Below are positions 1 through 4,645 of a DNA stretch of 23,236 bases, in pieces. Made by a program: the position numbers and the translations under genes. A model generated the notes under the pieces. It did not search any database and was not told the DNA's origin. It saw only the letters and a list, made by a program, of their open reading frames with translations. Numbering within the stretch: position 1 is the first letter of the stretch; the number at the start of each line of letters is the position of its first letter. The DNA is from a virus. The stretch is taken from positions 1-23,236 of the IMG/VR virus record IMGVR_UViG_3300033571_007483. The stretch is one strand, 5' to 3'.

Positions 1-768
1 TCAATTACCTTTCAAAACTTCACTCGGGACAAAAAACTCTGCATACTTCTCGAACGAAAACTCAACCATTTCTTCCGGCATGTTCAAACGGTTCTTCGCG
101 CGGACTCCCGCCGTTGGCTGAGTCCTGACAAAACGCTCGCTGCCACCCGCCGCGATGTTTCGAGTGCGATTAAATCCGGTGTCTTCTTTGACTGCGTAAG
201 TCCGGAACGATCCGAAGAAAACTTCCTGACACCAATCGCAAAGCAGATCACGAGCGAACTCACAGACGGACGGCTCCCACCGCTCATAGGACGGTGCATC
301 TGGCGGAGTGATCTTCACGGCTTCACTGTGTGCCAGCAGAATGATTCCAAGCCCGCGTTCGGTGTGCAGCCAATCCAGTTGAAACTTGATCTTGTCCCAC
401 ATGGCCTCAATGAACTTGTTGCCCTTGCCATAGCTAAATTTATCGTCGGCCATGCTTTCGACGTTCTTCTCTTTGCAGATCTGCTTTTCGATGATCCTCT
501 GCAAAGCGTCGATCGTATCAATGGCAATCCAGCGATAAGGGAACTCACCTTTTGCGGCCGCTGTGTCGCAATGCAACCAAAACTCCTGCCACTCGTCCCA
601 CGTTCGAATCGGGGGCGTCTTATCCATGTCAACGTCTCGATCGTCTTCGAGATTCGCCAACAGTGCCCCACCAAATGCCTGCGAGGCAAAAGTTGTCTTT
701 CCAATAAAATTCGTCCCATGAAACAGAACGCGACGTGGTCCGCCCTGTTTACCTTTCAAGATCTTCAC
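1..768 (-). CDS. Sak4-like (AAA_24) recombination ATPase
   Basis: RecA-fold ATPase of the phage nucleotide-binding (AAA_24/Sak4) family, which acts with phage SSB in single-strand annealing recombination and replication. The Walker A motif is GTNFIGKT (about residues 18-25 from the chosen start), Walker B is WIAIDT (about 80-85), and a sensor-like strand IILLAHS follows (about 142-148). I choose the GTG at 768 because it forms a GTGA overlap with the stop of the HNH gene and has GGAG about 9 bases upstream; the protein then begins KILKGKQGG, as family members do. This gives about 255 residues. A GTG at 795 would add nine residues but has no convincing ribosome site. The TGA stop lies at bases 1-3, so the gene is complete. 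It is the last gene visible in the early operon and is preceded by a nuclease gene, a usual phage recombination pairing. The family call is strong; the biochemical role is inferred from the family. Confidence 0.85.
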   Translation of the reverse strand: MKILKGKQGGPRRVLFHGTNFIGKTTFASQAFGGALLANLEDDRDVDMDKTPPIRTWDEWQEFWLHCDTAAAKGEFPYRWIAIDTIDALQRIIEKQICKEKNVESMADDKFSYGKGNKFIEAMWDKIKFQLDWLHTERGLGIILLAHSEAVKITPPDAPSYERWEPSVCEFARDLLCDWCQEVFFGSFRTYAVKEDTGFNRTRNIAAGGSERFVRTQPTAGVRAKNRLNMPEEMVEFSFEKYAEFFVPSEVLKGN

Positions 769-1142
769 TGCTCTTTTCTCCGCTCTAAATGACACTTAGA
801 ACACAACACTCTCAACCCATCCGATTCGCAGAACAGCCGATCAGCGAACACGCTCAGATCGGCAAATGATTTCAGTGAGCCACAGGGCTCGATGTGATCG
901 ACTTCAACTTCCTTGCGTGCGAACCATTGGTCGCAACGTTCGCATAGAAACTCCCATTTCAGTCGTTTGTTGTCGCTCTGGCTTTTGCGTTTCACTCGTT
1001 CCAGTGCATGACGAACTAACGGAGGCCATCGACGTGACAACTGACGAAGACCGGAGCGGATAAATCCCCAAAACGCAGCTTCAGTCCACTCACCACCGGC
1101 GCGAGTTCGGGGGACTCTGTCAGTCTTTGCTTTGCGGCTCAT
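765..1142 (-). CDS. HNH endonuclease
   Basis: Small HNH-type nuclease, about 125 residues. A CERC zinc knuckle (about residues 67-70) is followed by EVDHIEPCGS, which holds the catalytic DH pair (about 82-83), and by GLRVLCSKCH with the second Cys pair and the terminal metal-binding His (about 114-118). The usual Asn in the DNLxxLCxxCH pattern reads D-G here, which is tolerated in related proteins. I place the start at 1142, where ATGA overlaps the stop of the upstream gene; a longer reading to 1193 would overlap that gene by 55 bases. Directly upstream of the Sak4-like gene, it may act in recombination intermediate processing, as NinG-type proteins do, but a role in packaging or as a homing nuclease cannot be excluded. 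Confidence 0.8.
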   Translation of the reverse strand: MSRKAKTDRVPRTRAGGEWTEAAFWGFIRSGLRQLSRRWPPLVRHALERVKRKSQSDNKRLKWEFLCERCDQWFARKEVEVDHIEPCGSLKSFADLSVFADRLFCESDGLRVLCSKCHLERRKEQ

Positions 1143-1375
1143 CCCTGCCCCCTCAAAACGCCGTGACCGCCTGGCAACATCCGCGTCGAACACTCACGAA
1201 TCTGTGACGGCCGATACAAGCCTTTGTTCTCTGGAAGATCAGGCCGTTCCATGCGGATCGATTCCGCCAGCCCGATCGTTGTTTCCGTGCCCCAAATCTC
1301 TTCGAGCGATGGATCTCTGGTCATTGGCTTGCGATCGGTAGGCATGTGCAGCCGCTTAGATTTTCTTTTTGCCAT
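1139..1375 (-). CDS. Hypothetical early protein (78 aa)
   Basis: I do not recognise this family. The protein is very basic at the N terminus (MAKRKSKRL) and then mixed polar, with [11 protein letters not shown] and a C-terminal glycine-rich tail. I use the ATG at 1375, which overlaps the end of csrA by 20 bases and has GGAGG about 12 bases upstream inside csrA; an upstream start at 1420 would lie almost wholly inside csrA. Its stop overlaps the HNH start as ATGA. Its position between csrA and the HNH gene suggests it is translated from the same message. The basic N terminus could bind nucleic acid, but that is speculation. Confidence 0.6.
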   Translation of the reverse strand: MAKRKSKRLHMPTDRKPMTRDPSLEEIWGTETTIGLAESIRMERPDLPENKGLYRPSQIRECSTRMLPGGHGVLRGQG

Positions 1376-1535
1376 CTCTCGCAATCGCCTCCGAAACTTC
1401 CCTGCGATGAACGGACACATCTTTTGGGGCTTCGATTCCGAGGCGAACCTTGTCGCCTCGTATCTCGATAATCTTTACCACGACTGAATCACCGATCAGG
1501 ATGTCTTCTTCAGTTTTCCGGCTAAGCACTAGCAT
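1356..1535 (-). CDS. csrA: Phage-borne CsrA/RsmA RNA-binding regulator
   Basis: A complete 59-residue CsrA. It starts [16 protein letters not shown] and contains [17 protein letters not shown], matching the family from end to end at its usual length. The RNA-contacting residues of CsrA are present: L4 and R6 in the first strand, and V42, H43 and R44 in the last strand before the C-terminal helix. CsrA dimers bind GGA motifs, typically in hairpin loops or over ribosome sites, and block translation or alter message stability. The ATG at 1535 has GGAG 8 bases upstream, itself a GGA, so autorepression is possible. The gene lies inside the phage early operon, with phage genes on both sides and the same strand. 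Upstream is a large hairpin array with T-tracts. Identification is firm; the targets are unknown. Confidence 0.93.
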   Translation of the reverse strand: MLVLSRKTEEDILIGDSVVVKIIEIRGDKVRLGIEAPKDVSVHRREVSEAIARDGKKKI

Positions 1536-1563
1536 TATTCGCTCCGTCTAATTAAGGAAAAAA

Positions 1564-1621
1564 CCTGCGAACGGCTTTGACGAACTCTTGACCACGCCAC
1601 CGCTGGCGAGCCGTTCGCAGG
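1564..1621 (-). terminator. Hairpin with T-tract in the csrA leader (terminator or attenuator)
   Basis: A perfect 13-base inverted repeat (CCTGCGAACGGCT at 1564-1576 and its complement at 1609-1621) encloses 32 bases that contain a further 5-base hairpin (CGCCA/TGGCG, 1595-1608). Read on the minus strand, the stem is followed at once by six T residues, then 24 bases further by the csrA ATG. This is the form of an intrinsic terminator with an unusually large, branched head. Lying in the csrA leader, it could act as an attenuator. Readthrough would be needed for csrA unless an unseen promoter lies beyond it. Confidence 0.6.
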
Positions 1622-1630
1622 AGTAAAAAT

Positions 1631-1700
1631 CAGAGCCTGACCCGCCTTCTTGGCTGCGGGGGCCAGCCGTCAGAATCCAATCTGATTGGCCAGGCTCTGA
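1631..1700 (-). terminator. Branched hairpin with T-tract and a GGA loop
   Basis: A closing stem of about 13 pairs (CAGAGCCTG and its complement, extended through one G-T pair and two G-C pairs) is followed on the minus strand by ATTTTT. Inside it are two small hairpins: TCAGA-TTGGAT-TCTGA (1670-1685), with GGA in a six-base loop, and GGCTG/CAGCC. The first looks like a CsrA binding hairpin. The element is the middle of three hairpin-plus-TTTTACTCC units between the membrane-protein gene and csrA. It could be a terminator, a structured leader or a repetitive element of REP type. Confidence 0.5.
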
Positions 1701-1711
1701 GGGAGTAAAAT

Positions 1712-1735
1712 CCGGTGAACCCTTGCTCTCGCCGG
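1712..1735 (-). terminator. Weak hairpin after the 46-aa gene
   Basis: CCGG arms with a short mismatched extension lie immediately after the TAA of the membrane-protein gene and are followed on the minus strand by ATTTTACTCC. It is the first and weakest of three hairpin/T-tract units in this intergenic stretch. It is probably the terminator of the upstream early genes. Confidence 0.4.
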
Positions 1736-1876
1736 TTAGTACGTTGGCGGGTAGTTGTCTCTCGCCCACTTGTTTCCTCGCTTGATCTGGCTTCGCTCGT
1801 CAGCGAGCTGCGATGATCCGGCCGCAAACCATGCCAGGACGATCAGTAACGCTGTTGCGATGATTTCATTGAGCAT
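1736..1876 (-). CDS. Small single-pass membrane protein (46 aa)
   Basis: The N-terminal segment IIATALLIVLAWFAAG forms one membrane helix, followed by a charged tail (LADERSQIKRGNKWARDN). I choose the ATG at 1876 because AAAGGAG sits 8 bases upstream; a longer open frame to 2056 runs inside the neighbouring gene and is not needed. It overlaps the upstream zinc-protein gene by 11 bases. The topology would suit a phage membrane protein such as a superinfection-exclusion peptide or a small holin, but nothing in the sequence decides. It is the last gene before the hairpin array. Confidence 0.6.
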   Translation of the reverse strand: MLNEIIATALLIVLAWFAAGSSQLADERSQIKRGNKWARDNYPPTY

Positions 1877-2168
1877 TTGCCAGTCTCCTTTGCTTTGCCG
1901 CCTCGACATGAGCGTCCTGAGCTTTTTTGATTCGCTCCCGAGCCATCTCACGACGCAGGCAGCCGCATGATTTCGTTCCGCCACTCTGAATGCGCGATCG
2001 ATGGGTGTCAACAATCTCACCGCATGAACAACGGCACCGCCAAACCTGATACCCACCAGCGTTGTCCCACTGCGATACGGTAAACATGTAACGGATCACC
2101 GTGAGCCGCGACCCTGCTGGCGGGATCGGTGGTGTTCGTTTTTGCGGTCTGCCGATGTTTGCTGTCAT
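1866..2168 (-). CDS. Small zinc-binding phage protein (100 aa)
   Basis: The central segment WRCRCSCGEIVDTHRSRIQ followed by GGTKSCGC is the small Cys-rich domain found in many phage proteins, often next to HNH or AP2 DNA-binding domains (C-x-C-x-C, then SCGC). Here it stands alone, followed by a charged helical tail (REMARERIKKAQDAHVEAAKQR). The ATG at 2168 overlaps the upstream stop as ATGA. It is probably a DNA-binding or accessory early protein; no catalytic motif is visible. Confidence 0.7.
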   Translation of the reverse strand: MTANIGRPQKRTPPIPPAGSRLTVIRYMFTVSQWDNAGGYQVWRCRCSCGEIVDTHRSRIQSGGTKSCGCLRREMARERIKKAQDAHVEAAKQRRLANAQ

Positions 2169-2494
2169 GTCTGCTCCTTTGCTCTAAACGTCATCGCTGA
2201 TTTACCAGTCACTTCGCACTTGCGATCACCGCATTCTTTTACGAGATCCATCCGGACTAGTTCACGCACGCGCTTGCGGAACGTTTCGATGTTCGCGACG
2301 TATTGCTTAGCCGCTTCTTGTGCAGCTTCGTTTGCCGTGATTGGCTTTGGTGCGTCCTTAATGGCTTGAAAAACAAAGTTCTGTAACGTGTTGATTCGCA
2401 GCTCTGTTTCGACTGCTGATTTCTGGCTGGTTATTGGGTCTGATTTGCGGGAGATGTTTGCGGGGGCGTCGAAACCGAGGGTTTTCTGTATCAC
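2165..2494 (-). CDS. Winged-helix-like early protein (109 aa)
   Basis: After a flexible N terminus with the common phage motif SDPITSQKSA (about residues 18-27), a helical section (LQNFVFQAIKDAP, then ITANEAAQEAAKQY, then FRKRVRELVRMDLV) and a basic strand pair give the outline of a winged helix-turn-helix. The start is a GTG at 2494 in a GTGA overlap with the upstream gene, with a very strong ribosome site (AGGGGAGG, 5 bases upstream). Related phage proteins are usually annotated as hypothetical; replication-initiation or regulatory roles are possible. Confidence 0.65.
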   Translation of the reverse strand: MIQKTLGFDAPANISRKSDPITSQKSAVETELRINTLQNFVFQAIKDAPKPITANEAAQEAAKQYVANIETFRKRVRELVRMDLVKECGDRKCEVTGKSAMTFRAKEQT

Positions 2495-2841
2495 GCTTTC
2501 CTCCCCTTAAAATACTTCGCCGCGATCCGCCACAGGACACCCTGCCTCGTCTCGCCGGTCTTCGCTGATTCATCCGCTAGTGGCTTTTGCAGTTCCGGCG
2601 GAACACGCAGCAGCAGTTGAGGATTGCCTTTTATCTTTTTTGTCACTTCAGGTTCTCCAGTTCCTTCTTGAGCCGCAAGACTTCGGCGTGGTTGCCGTCG
2701 TGCTGAGCGTAGATGATGCGGGCTTGCAGGTTGCGGATTGTTGCGAGTGTTGGCATTTGCGGTGAGCCTTGAAAAGTCGCCAGTCCGGACTTTACGACCG
2801 AGAGGAGCAGGACGCCCTGTCTTTGGCTTGTCGTCGCTCAT
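2491..2841 (-). CDS. Ribbon-helix-helix protein with GRPAPLGRK N terminus
   Basis: The open frame is 116 residues from an ATG at 2841 (TAATG overlap with the upstream stop). The N terminus has KTGRPAPLGRK, also found in the 59-aa gene at 4170-4349. The C terminus (about residues 66-116) is an Arc-like ribbon-helix-helix: a strand LLLRVPPELQ, then two helices to KYFKGRKA. The linker between them is Pro/Arg/Gln-rich with AT-ending codons, and another frame there (2643-2756) has more coding-like codon use. An alternative is therefore a separate 51-aa protein starting at the GTG at 2646, which has GGAG about 9 bases upstream and a GTGA overlap with that smaller ORF. The DNA-binding class is fairly safe; the true start is not. 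Confidence 0.55.
   Translation of the reverse strand: MSDDKPKTGRPAPLGRKVRTGDFSRLTANANTRNNPQPASPHHLRSARRQPRRSLAAQEGTGEPEVTKKIKGNPQLLLRVPPELQKPLADESAKTGETRQGVLWRIAAKYFKGRKA
2643..2756 (-). CDS. Possible 37-aa coiled-coil protein nested in another frame
   Basis: It starts MPTLATIRNLQARIIYAQ and ends LRLKKELENLK, a clean amphipathic helix. Third codon positions are mostly G or C, as in the confirmed genes, whereas the overlapping frame has many A and T third positions. Its TGA forms a GTGA overlap with the alternative start of the ribbon-helix-helix protein. The ribosome site is weak (AAGG about 11 bases upstream). Function is unknown. Confidence 0.45.
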   Translation of the reverse strand: MPTLATIRNLQARIIYAQHDGNHAEVLRLKKELENLK

Positions 2842-3068
2842 TATGAAAACCACCTTTGTAAAAACACTTCAACGGCTTCTTCCTGCTCATCCGTGTCTCT
2901 GCATGGCAGGCGATTCAAGATCGCTTTTGCCGACTCTTCTGTGATGTCCTTGCATTCACCCCGGCAAAGTTCATTCGCGATGATGCTCAACGTTTTTGCG
3001 ATTCCGTGATGTGCGTTCGCTAAATCTACGATTGCATTGTGAAACCTGATCTTCTCAGCGTGTTGCAT
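2841..3068 (-). CDS. Hypothetical helical early protein (75 aa)
   Basis: I do not recognise this family. The sequence is mostly predicted helix (KIRFHNAIVDLANAHHGIA, then EESAKAILNRL, then EEAVEVFLQRWF), acidic towards the C terminus, with two Cys (CRGEC) that may or may not bind metal. The ATG at 3068 has GGGGAGG about 11 bases upstream. The stop overlaps the next start by one base (TAATG), implying coupling with the ribbon-helix-helix gene. Confidence 0.6.
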   Translation of the reverse strand: MQHAEKIRFHNAIVDLANAHHGIAKTLSIIANELCRGECKDITEESAKAILNRLPCRDTDEQEEAVEVFLQRWFS

Positions 3069-3074
3069 AGTTGG

Positions 3075-3461
3075 CTATGCCTCCCCATAACACGCATCAT
3101 TCAGCCCGTCGATGTATCCGCCAAGACGCTCAGCATTCGGCCCCTCGACTGGCGTTCTGTGTAAAACTCGCAAGCCGCTAATTGCCACCTCGACATCATT
3201 GTGGCCCAGCTTAAAGACAAGGTACTCCGCAACACGCTCTGCAATTGCTGCGTTCGGTGCCGCGTACTGGTATGGTAGCGTTCTTTCTGGATTCAGAATG
3301 TATCGCTGCCGCTGCGTGGTCTCAGCCAATAGGTCTGTCAAAATATTTCGCATTGGTCCACACCCCTCGCAAAAGCCAGCCTCCCATTCTTCGAGAGGCT
3401 GGCGACATTGTTGACAACTCAGATTTGATTCCCTGACACCATTTCCATCAGTTCGCCGCAT
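3075..3461 (-). CDS. Zinc-ribbon early protein (128 aa)
   Basis: The N-terminal part has paired cysteines CQQC and CEGC separated by about 13 residues, a zinc ribbon. The C-terminal half is a helical and strand domain (AAIAERVAEYLVFKLG, then GLRVLHRTP) that I do not recognise. The start is uncertain: the ATG at 3461 overlaps the upstream gene by 43 bases and lacks a clear ribosome site, while a downstream ATG at 3356 would remove the zinc ribbon, which argues for an earlier start. A CTG at 3422 beside the upstream stop is also possible. Confidence 0.6.
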   Translation of the reverse strand: MRRTDGNGVRESNLSCQQCRQPLEEWEAGFCEGCGPMRNILTDLLAETTQRQRYILNPERTLPYQYAAPNAAIAERVAEYLVFKLGHNDVEVAISGLRVLHRTPVEGPNAERLGGYIDGLNDACYGEA

Positions 3462-3631
3462 GTCTTGGCGACCCACTTTGATTCGTTGTTTCTGAACAGT
3501 TCCCATTCTGACTTCCTGCCTTTTCTGTCGCATCGGCCGATTCGGTATTCTCCAGCGAACCACAGCCCTTCTGACTCTGAACATTCCCACTTCACATTTC
3601 CGACTGTTCGTGTTTTCGTTGTTGTTGCCAT
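3419..3631 (-). CDS. Hypothetical protein behind the second early promoter (70 aa)
   Basis: Small, Trp- and charge-rich protein (VKWECSESEGLWFAGEYRIG, then SEWELFRNN) that looks like a compact beta-hairpin domain; no family recognised. The ATG at 3631 has AAGGA 9 bases upstream within an 18-base leader identical to that of the gene at 4346-4543. It is the first gene after the TTGACG/TATCAT promoter, so it is probably expressed early and strongly. Confidence 0.65.
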   Translation of the reverse strand: MATTTKTRTVGNVKWECSESEGLWFAGEYRIGRCDRKGRKSEWELFRNNESKWVAKTCGELMEMVSGNQI

Positions 3632-3646
3632 CGTTCTTTTCCTTGC
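3629..3646 (-). repeat. Shared 18-base leader, copy 1
   Basis: GCAAGGAAAAGAACGATG on the minus strand, containing the ribosome site and start codon, is identical to 4541-4558. See the finding on duplicated promoter cassettes. Confidence 0.8.
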
Positions 3647-3671
3647 CAGTGGTTTGCGTCTCGGTGCGGGC

Positions 3672-3699
3672 ATGATATCACTATCGGAATTGGCGTCAA
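3672..3699 (-). promoter_or_regulatory. Early promoter 2 (sigma70-type)
   Basis: On the minus strand, a -35 box TTGACG (3699-3694) and a -10 box TATCAT (3677-3672) are separated by 16 bases. Transcription would begin near 3665 and give a leader of about 34 bases before the ATG at 3631. One operator-like palindrome overlaps the -10 and the other lies just upstream of the -35. Confidence 0.65.
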
Positions 3700-3715
3700 T
3701 GGATGGTGATATCAT
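3672..3715. promoter_or_regulatory. Twin palindromic operators around early promoter 2
   Basis: TGATATCA occurs twice, at 3673-3680 and 3707-3714, exactly 34 bases apart (about three helical turns). Each is a perfect palindrome, and together they form a perfect 10-base inverted repeat (ATGATATCAC/GTGATATCAT) centred on the -35 box. This is what paired repressor dimers would bind. The regulator is not identified; the ribbon-helix-helix proteins encoded nearby are candidates. Confidence 0.55.
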
Positions 3716-3728
3716 TTTGCAGGATTGC

Positions 3729-3741
3729 GGAAAAGATTTTT
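3729..3741. repeat. Shared upstream box, copy 1
   Basis: GGAAAAGATTTTT on the plus strand, identical to 4633-4645 and preceded in both by a similar CARGATTG. It lies about 29 bases upstream of the -35 of early promoter 2. It could be an UP element or an activator site. Confidence 0.6.
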
Positions 3742-3820
3742 TTTTGCGTGGGTTTTGTGGGGTATTGCATATGCGCATACCGCCACTTTATCCAGTCCTG
3801 TATTACAGCGACTGTCGGAT

Positions 3821-4028
3821 TCAGCCTGTCTTGGTGTTTCGCTCAACAGTGACCGAGGCCTCTGGACTGTCTAGGTTGTCAGTTTGGACATTGCCTAGAA
3901 ATTTTGGCTCACGCAGTTTGCGACGAATTTCACAGCGGCGGTATTTCTGTGTCCAGTTACCACCAAGACATGACTTTTCTGCACTCACCAAACGCCGACA
4001 GCCAGGGCATTGCTGCTCTGGCTGTCAT
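3821..4028 (-). pseudogene. Small zinc-ribbon gene broken by a one-base frameshift
   Basis: The frame ending at 3821 reads EQQCPGCRRLVSAEKSC, then GGNWTQKYRRCE and a polar tail, a zinc-ribbon outline with Cys at about 7, 10, 20 and 32. No start codon precedes the CPGC in that frame before a stop. An ATG at 4028 lies one base out of register: dropping one base (near 4022) gives MTPEQQCPGC and a 68-residue protein. The break could be a real mutation, a sequencing error or a programmed shift; it lies in a strong hairpin (3997-4026). If intact it would start at the GTG at 3988, which loses the first Cys pair. No good ribosome site is visible. Confidence 0.4.
3997..4026. repeat. Perfect 9-base inverted repeat
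   Basis: GACAGCCAG and its complement flank a 12-base loop. It has no T-tract on either strand, so it is not a typical terminator. It coincides with the frameshift site of the broken zinc-ribbon gene. Confidence 0.6.
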
Positions 4029-4038
4029 TGTGGATTGT

Positions 4039-4114
4039 GCGACTACGAATCGCGGTGCATCAGTGTAAGGGAGATGCGGCCCAATAATCAATGGTCAATG
4101 CGTTTCGTAGTCGC
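4039..4114. repeat. 76-base element closed by a perfect 11-base inverted repeat
   Basis: GCGACTACGAA at 4039-4049 and its complement at 4104-4114 enclose 54 bases with an inner GCATC/GATGC hairpin. It lies in the gap between the 59-aa gene and the broken zinc-ribbon gene (4029-4169), where I see no convincing ORF. It could be a small structured RNA, an attachment or replication site, or a decayed tRNA-like sequence. Confidence 0.5.
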
Positions 4115-4169
4115 TACTCGGTTTCCACGCCGAACAGCAAACGCATCTTGACACGGATTGCCAAATCTG

Positions 4170-4349
4170 TCAATGAGACTTTACCCACGCCCGAAACTCT
4201 TTCGACTTACGGCACAGCTCATTCAGCACCGCAATCCCTCCATTGGCTCGACAGAACGCCTCAACCTGCGGATCAAGGCGAACCGTGCAGGTTTTCTTTC
4301 GACCTAGCGGGGCTGGTCTCCCAGCCCCTTCGCGTTTACCGCCGATCAT
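4170..4349 (-). CDS. GRPAPLGRK/ribbon-helix-helix-like protein (59 aa)
   Basis: Complete small gene: it starts MIGGKREGAGRPAPLGRKK, a basic Gly/Arg/Pro N terminus common in small phage and plasmid proteins, followed by TCTVRLDPQVEAFCRANGG and a helix, resembling an MetJ/Arc-type strand and helices. The ATG at 4349 overlaps the upstream TGA as ATGA. The N-terminal motif is shared with the protein at 2491-2841, so the two may be paralogues. It is likely a small DNA-binding protein; which site it binds is unknown, but the operator palindromes next to the early promoters are obvious candidates. A 6-base inverted repeat (TTGACA/TGTCAA, 4148-4173) overlaps its stop. Confidence 0.75.
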   Translation of the reverse strand: MIGGKREGAGRPAPLGRKKTCTVRLDPQVEAFCRANGGIAVLNELCRKSKEFRAWVKSH

Positions 4350-4543
4350 GCCTGTGCTCGCAGTCCGTCGTAAAGGTCGCCAATCATGGCATCCACATTG
4401 TTTTTCCCCAGAACAAACTCCATAGCCAGCTTCACGTCCATTCCGGCTTCAACCAGAGTCTTGATGCAAGCCGTGAAAACCAGATTCTTGTCAGTCGTTC
4501 CGATCATTGCGGCTACTGCGTTGAGCTGTTCTGTTGTGATCAT
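4346..4543 (-). CDS. First gene of the early operon, hypothetical (65 aa)
   Basis: Mostly helical protein (TEQLNAVAAMIG, then KNLVFTACIKTLVEAG, then VKLAMEFVLG), no family recognised. I use the ATG at 4543, which has AAGGA 9 bases upstream in the shared 18-base leader and lies about 37 bases downstream of the predicted start of early promoter 1; a longer frame to 4615 would begin upstream of the transcript. It is coupled by ATGA to the 59-aa DNA-binding-like gene. Confidence 0.65.
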   Translation of the reverse strand: MITTEQLNAVAAMIGTTDKNLVFTACIKTLVEAGMDVKLAMEFVLGKNNVDAMIGDLYDGLRAQA

Positions 4544-4558
4544 CGTTCTTTTCCTTGC
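4541..4558 (-). repeat. Shared 18-base leader, copy 2
   Basis: Identical to 3629-3646, again placing the ribosome site and start codon of the first gene behind an early promoter. Confidence 0.8.
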
Positions 4559-4587
4559 TTGTGTTTGTGTTGCGTTCGACTGATGGA

Positions 4588-4615
4588 ATATTACCATGAT
4601 CGGCTGATTGTGCAA
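4588..4615 (-). promoter_or_regulatory. Early promoter 1 (sigma70-type)
   Basis: On the minus strand, -35 TTGCAC (4615-4610) and -10 TAATAT (4593-4588) are separated by 16 bases. The -35 lies inside an operator-like palindrome. The leader to the ATG at 4543 is about 37 bases. Confidence 0.6.
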
Positions 4616-4625
4616 TACACAATCA
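4605..4625. promoter_or_regulatory. Operator-like palindrome over early promoter 1
   Basis: TGATTGTG-CAATA-CACAATCA is a perfect 8-base inverted repeat with a 5-base spacer that covers the -35 box, the classic place for a repressor. Its sequence differs from TGATATCA at promoter 2, so the two promoters probably answer to different regulators. Confidence 0.6.
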
Positions 4626-4632
4626 CAAGATT

Positions 4633-4645
4633 GGAAAAGATTTTT
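4633..4645. repeat. Shared upstream box, copy 2
   Basis: Same 13 bases as 3729-3741, about 17 bases upstream of the -35 of early promoter 1. Confidence 0.6.

Noticed and set aside
1564-1735. CRISPR array or integron attC sites
   Set aside because: The hairpin units differ in sequence and length and lack uniform repeats, spacers or the conserved attC core ends.
1736-2056. Longer 106-aa reading of the membrane-protein gene
   Set aside because: It would run across the zinc-protein gene; the internal ATG at 1876 has an excellent ribosome site.
4039-4114. tRNA-like arrangement (76 bases, closing stem, a TCCCTTACAC stretch as in Val anticodon loops on the minus strand)
   Set aside because: The closing stem is 11 rather than 7 pairs, the anticodon-like loop is too large, and no consistent D-arm or T-arm can be drawn. 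Kept only as a structured element.
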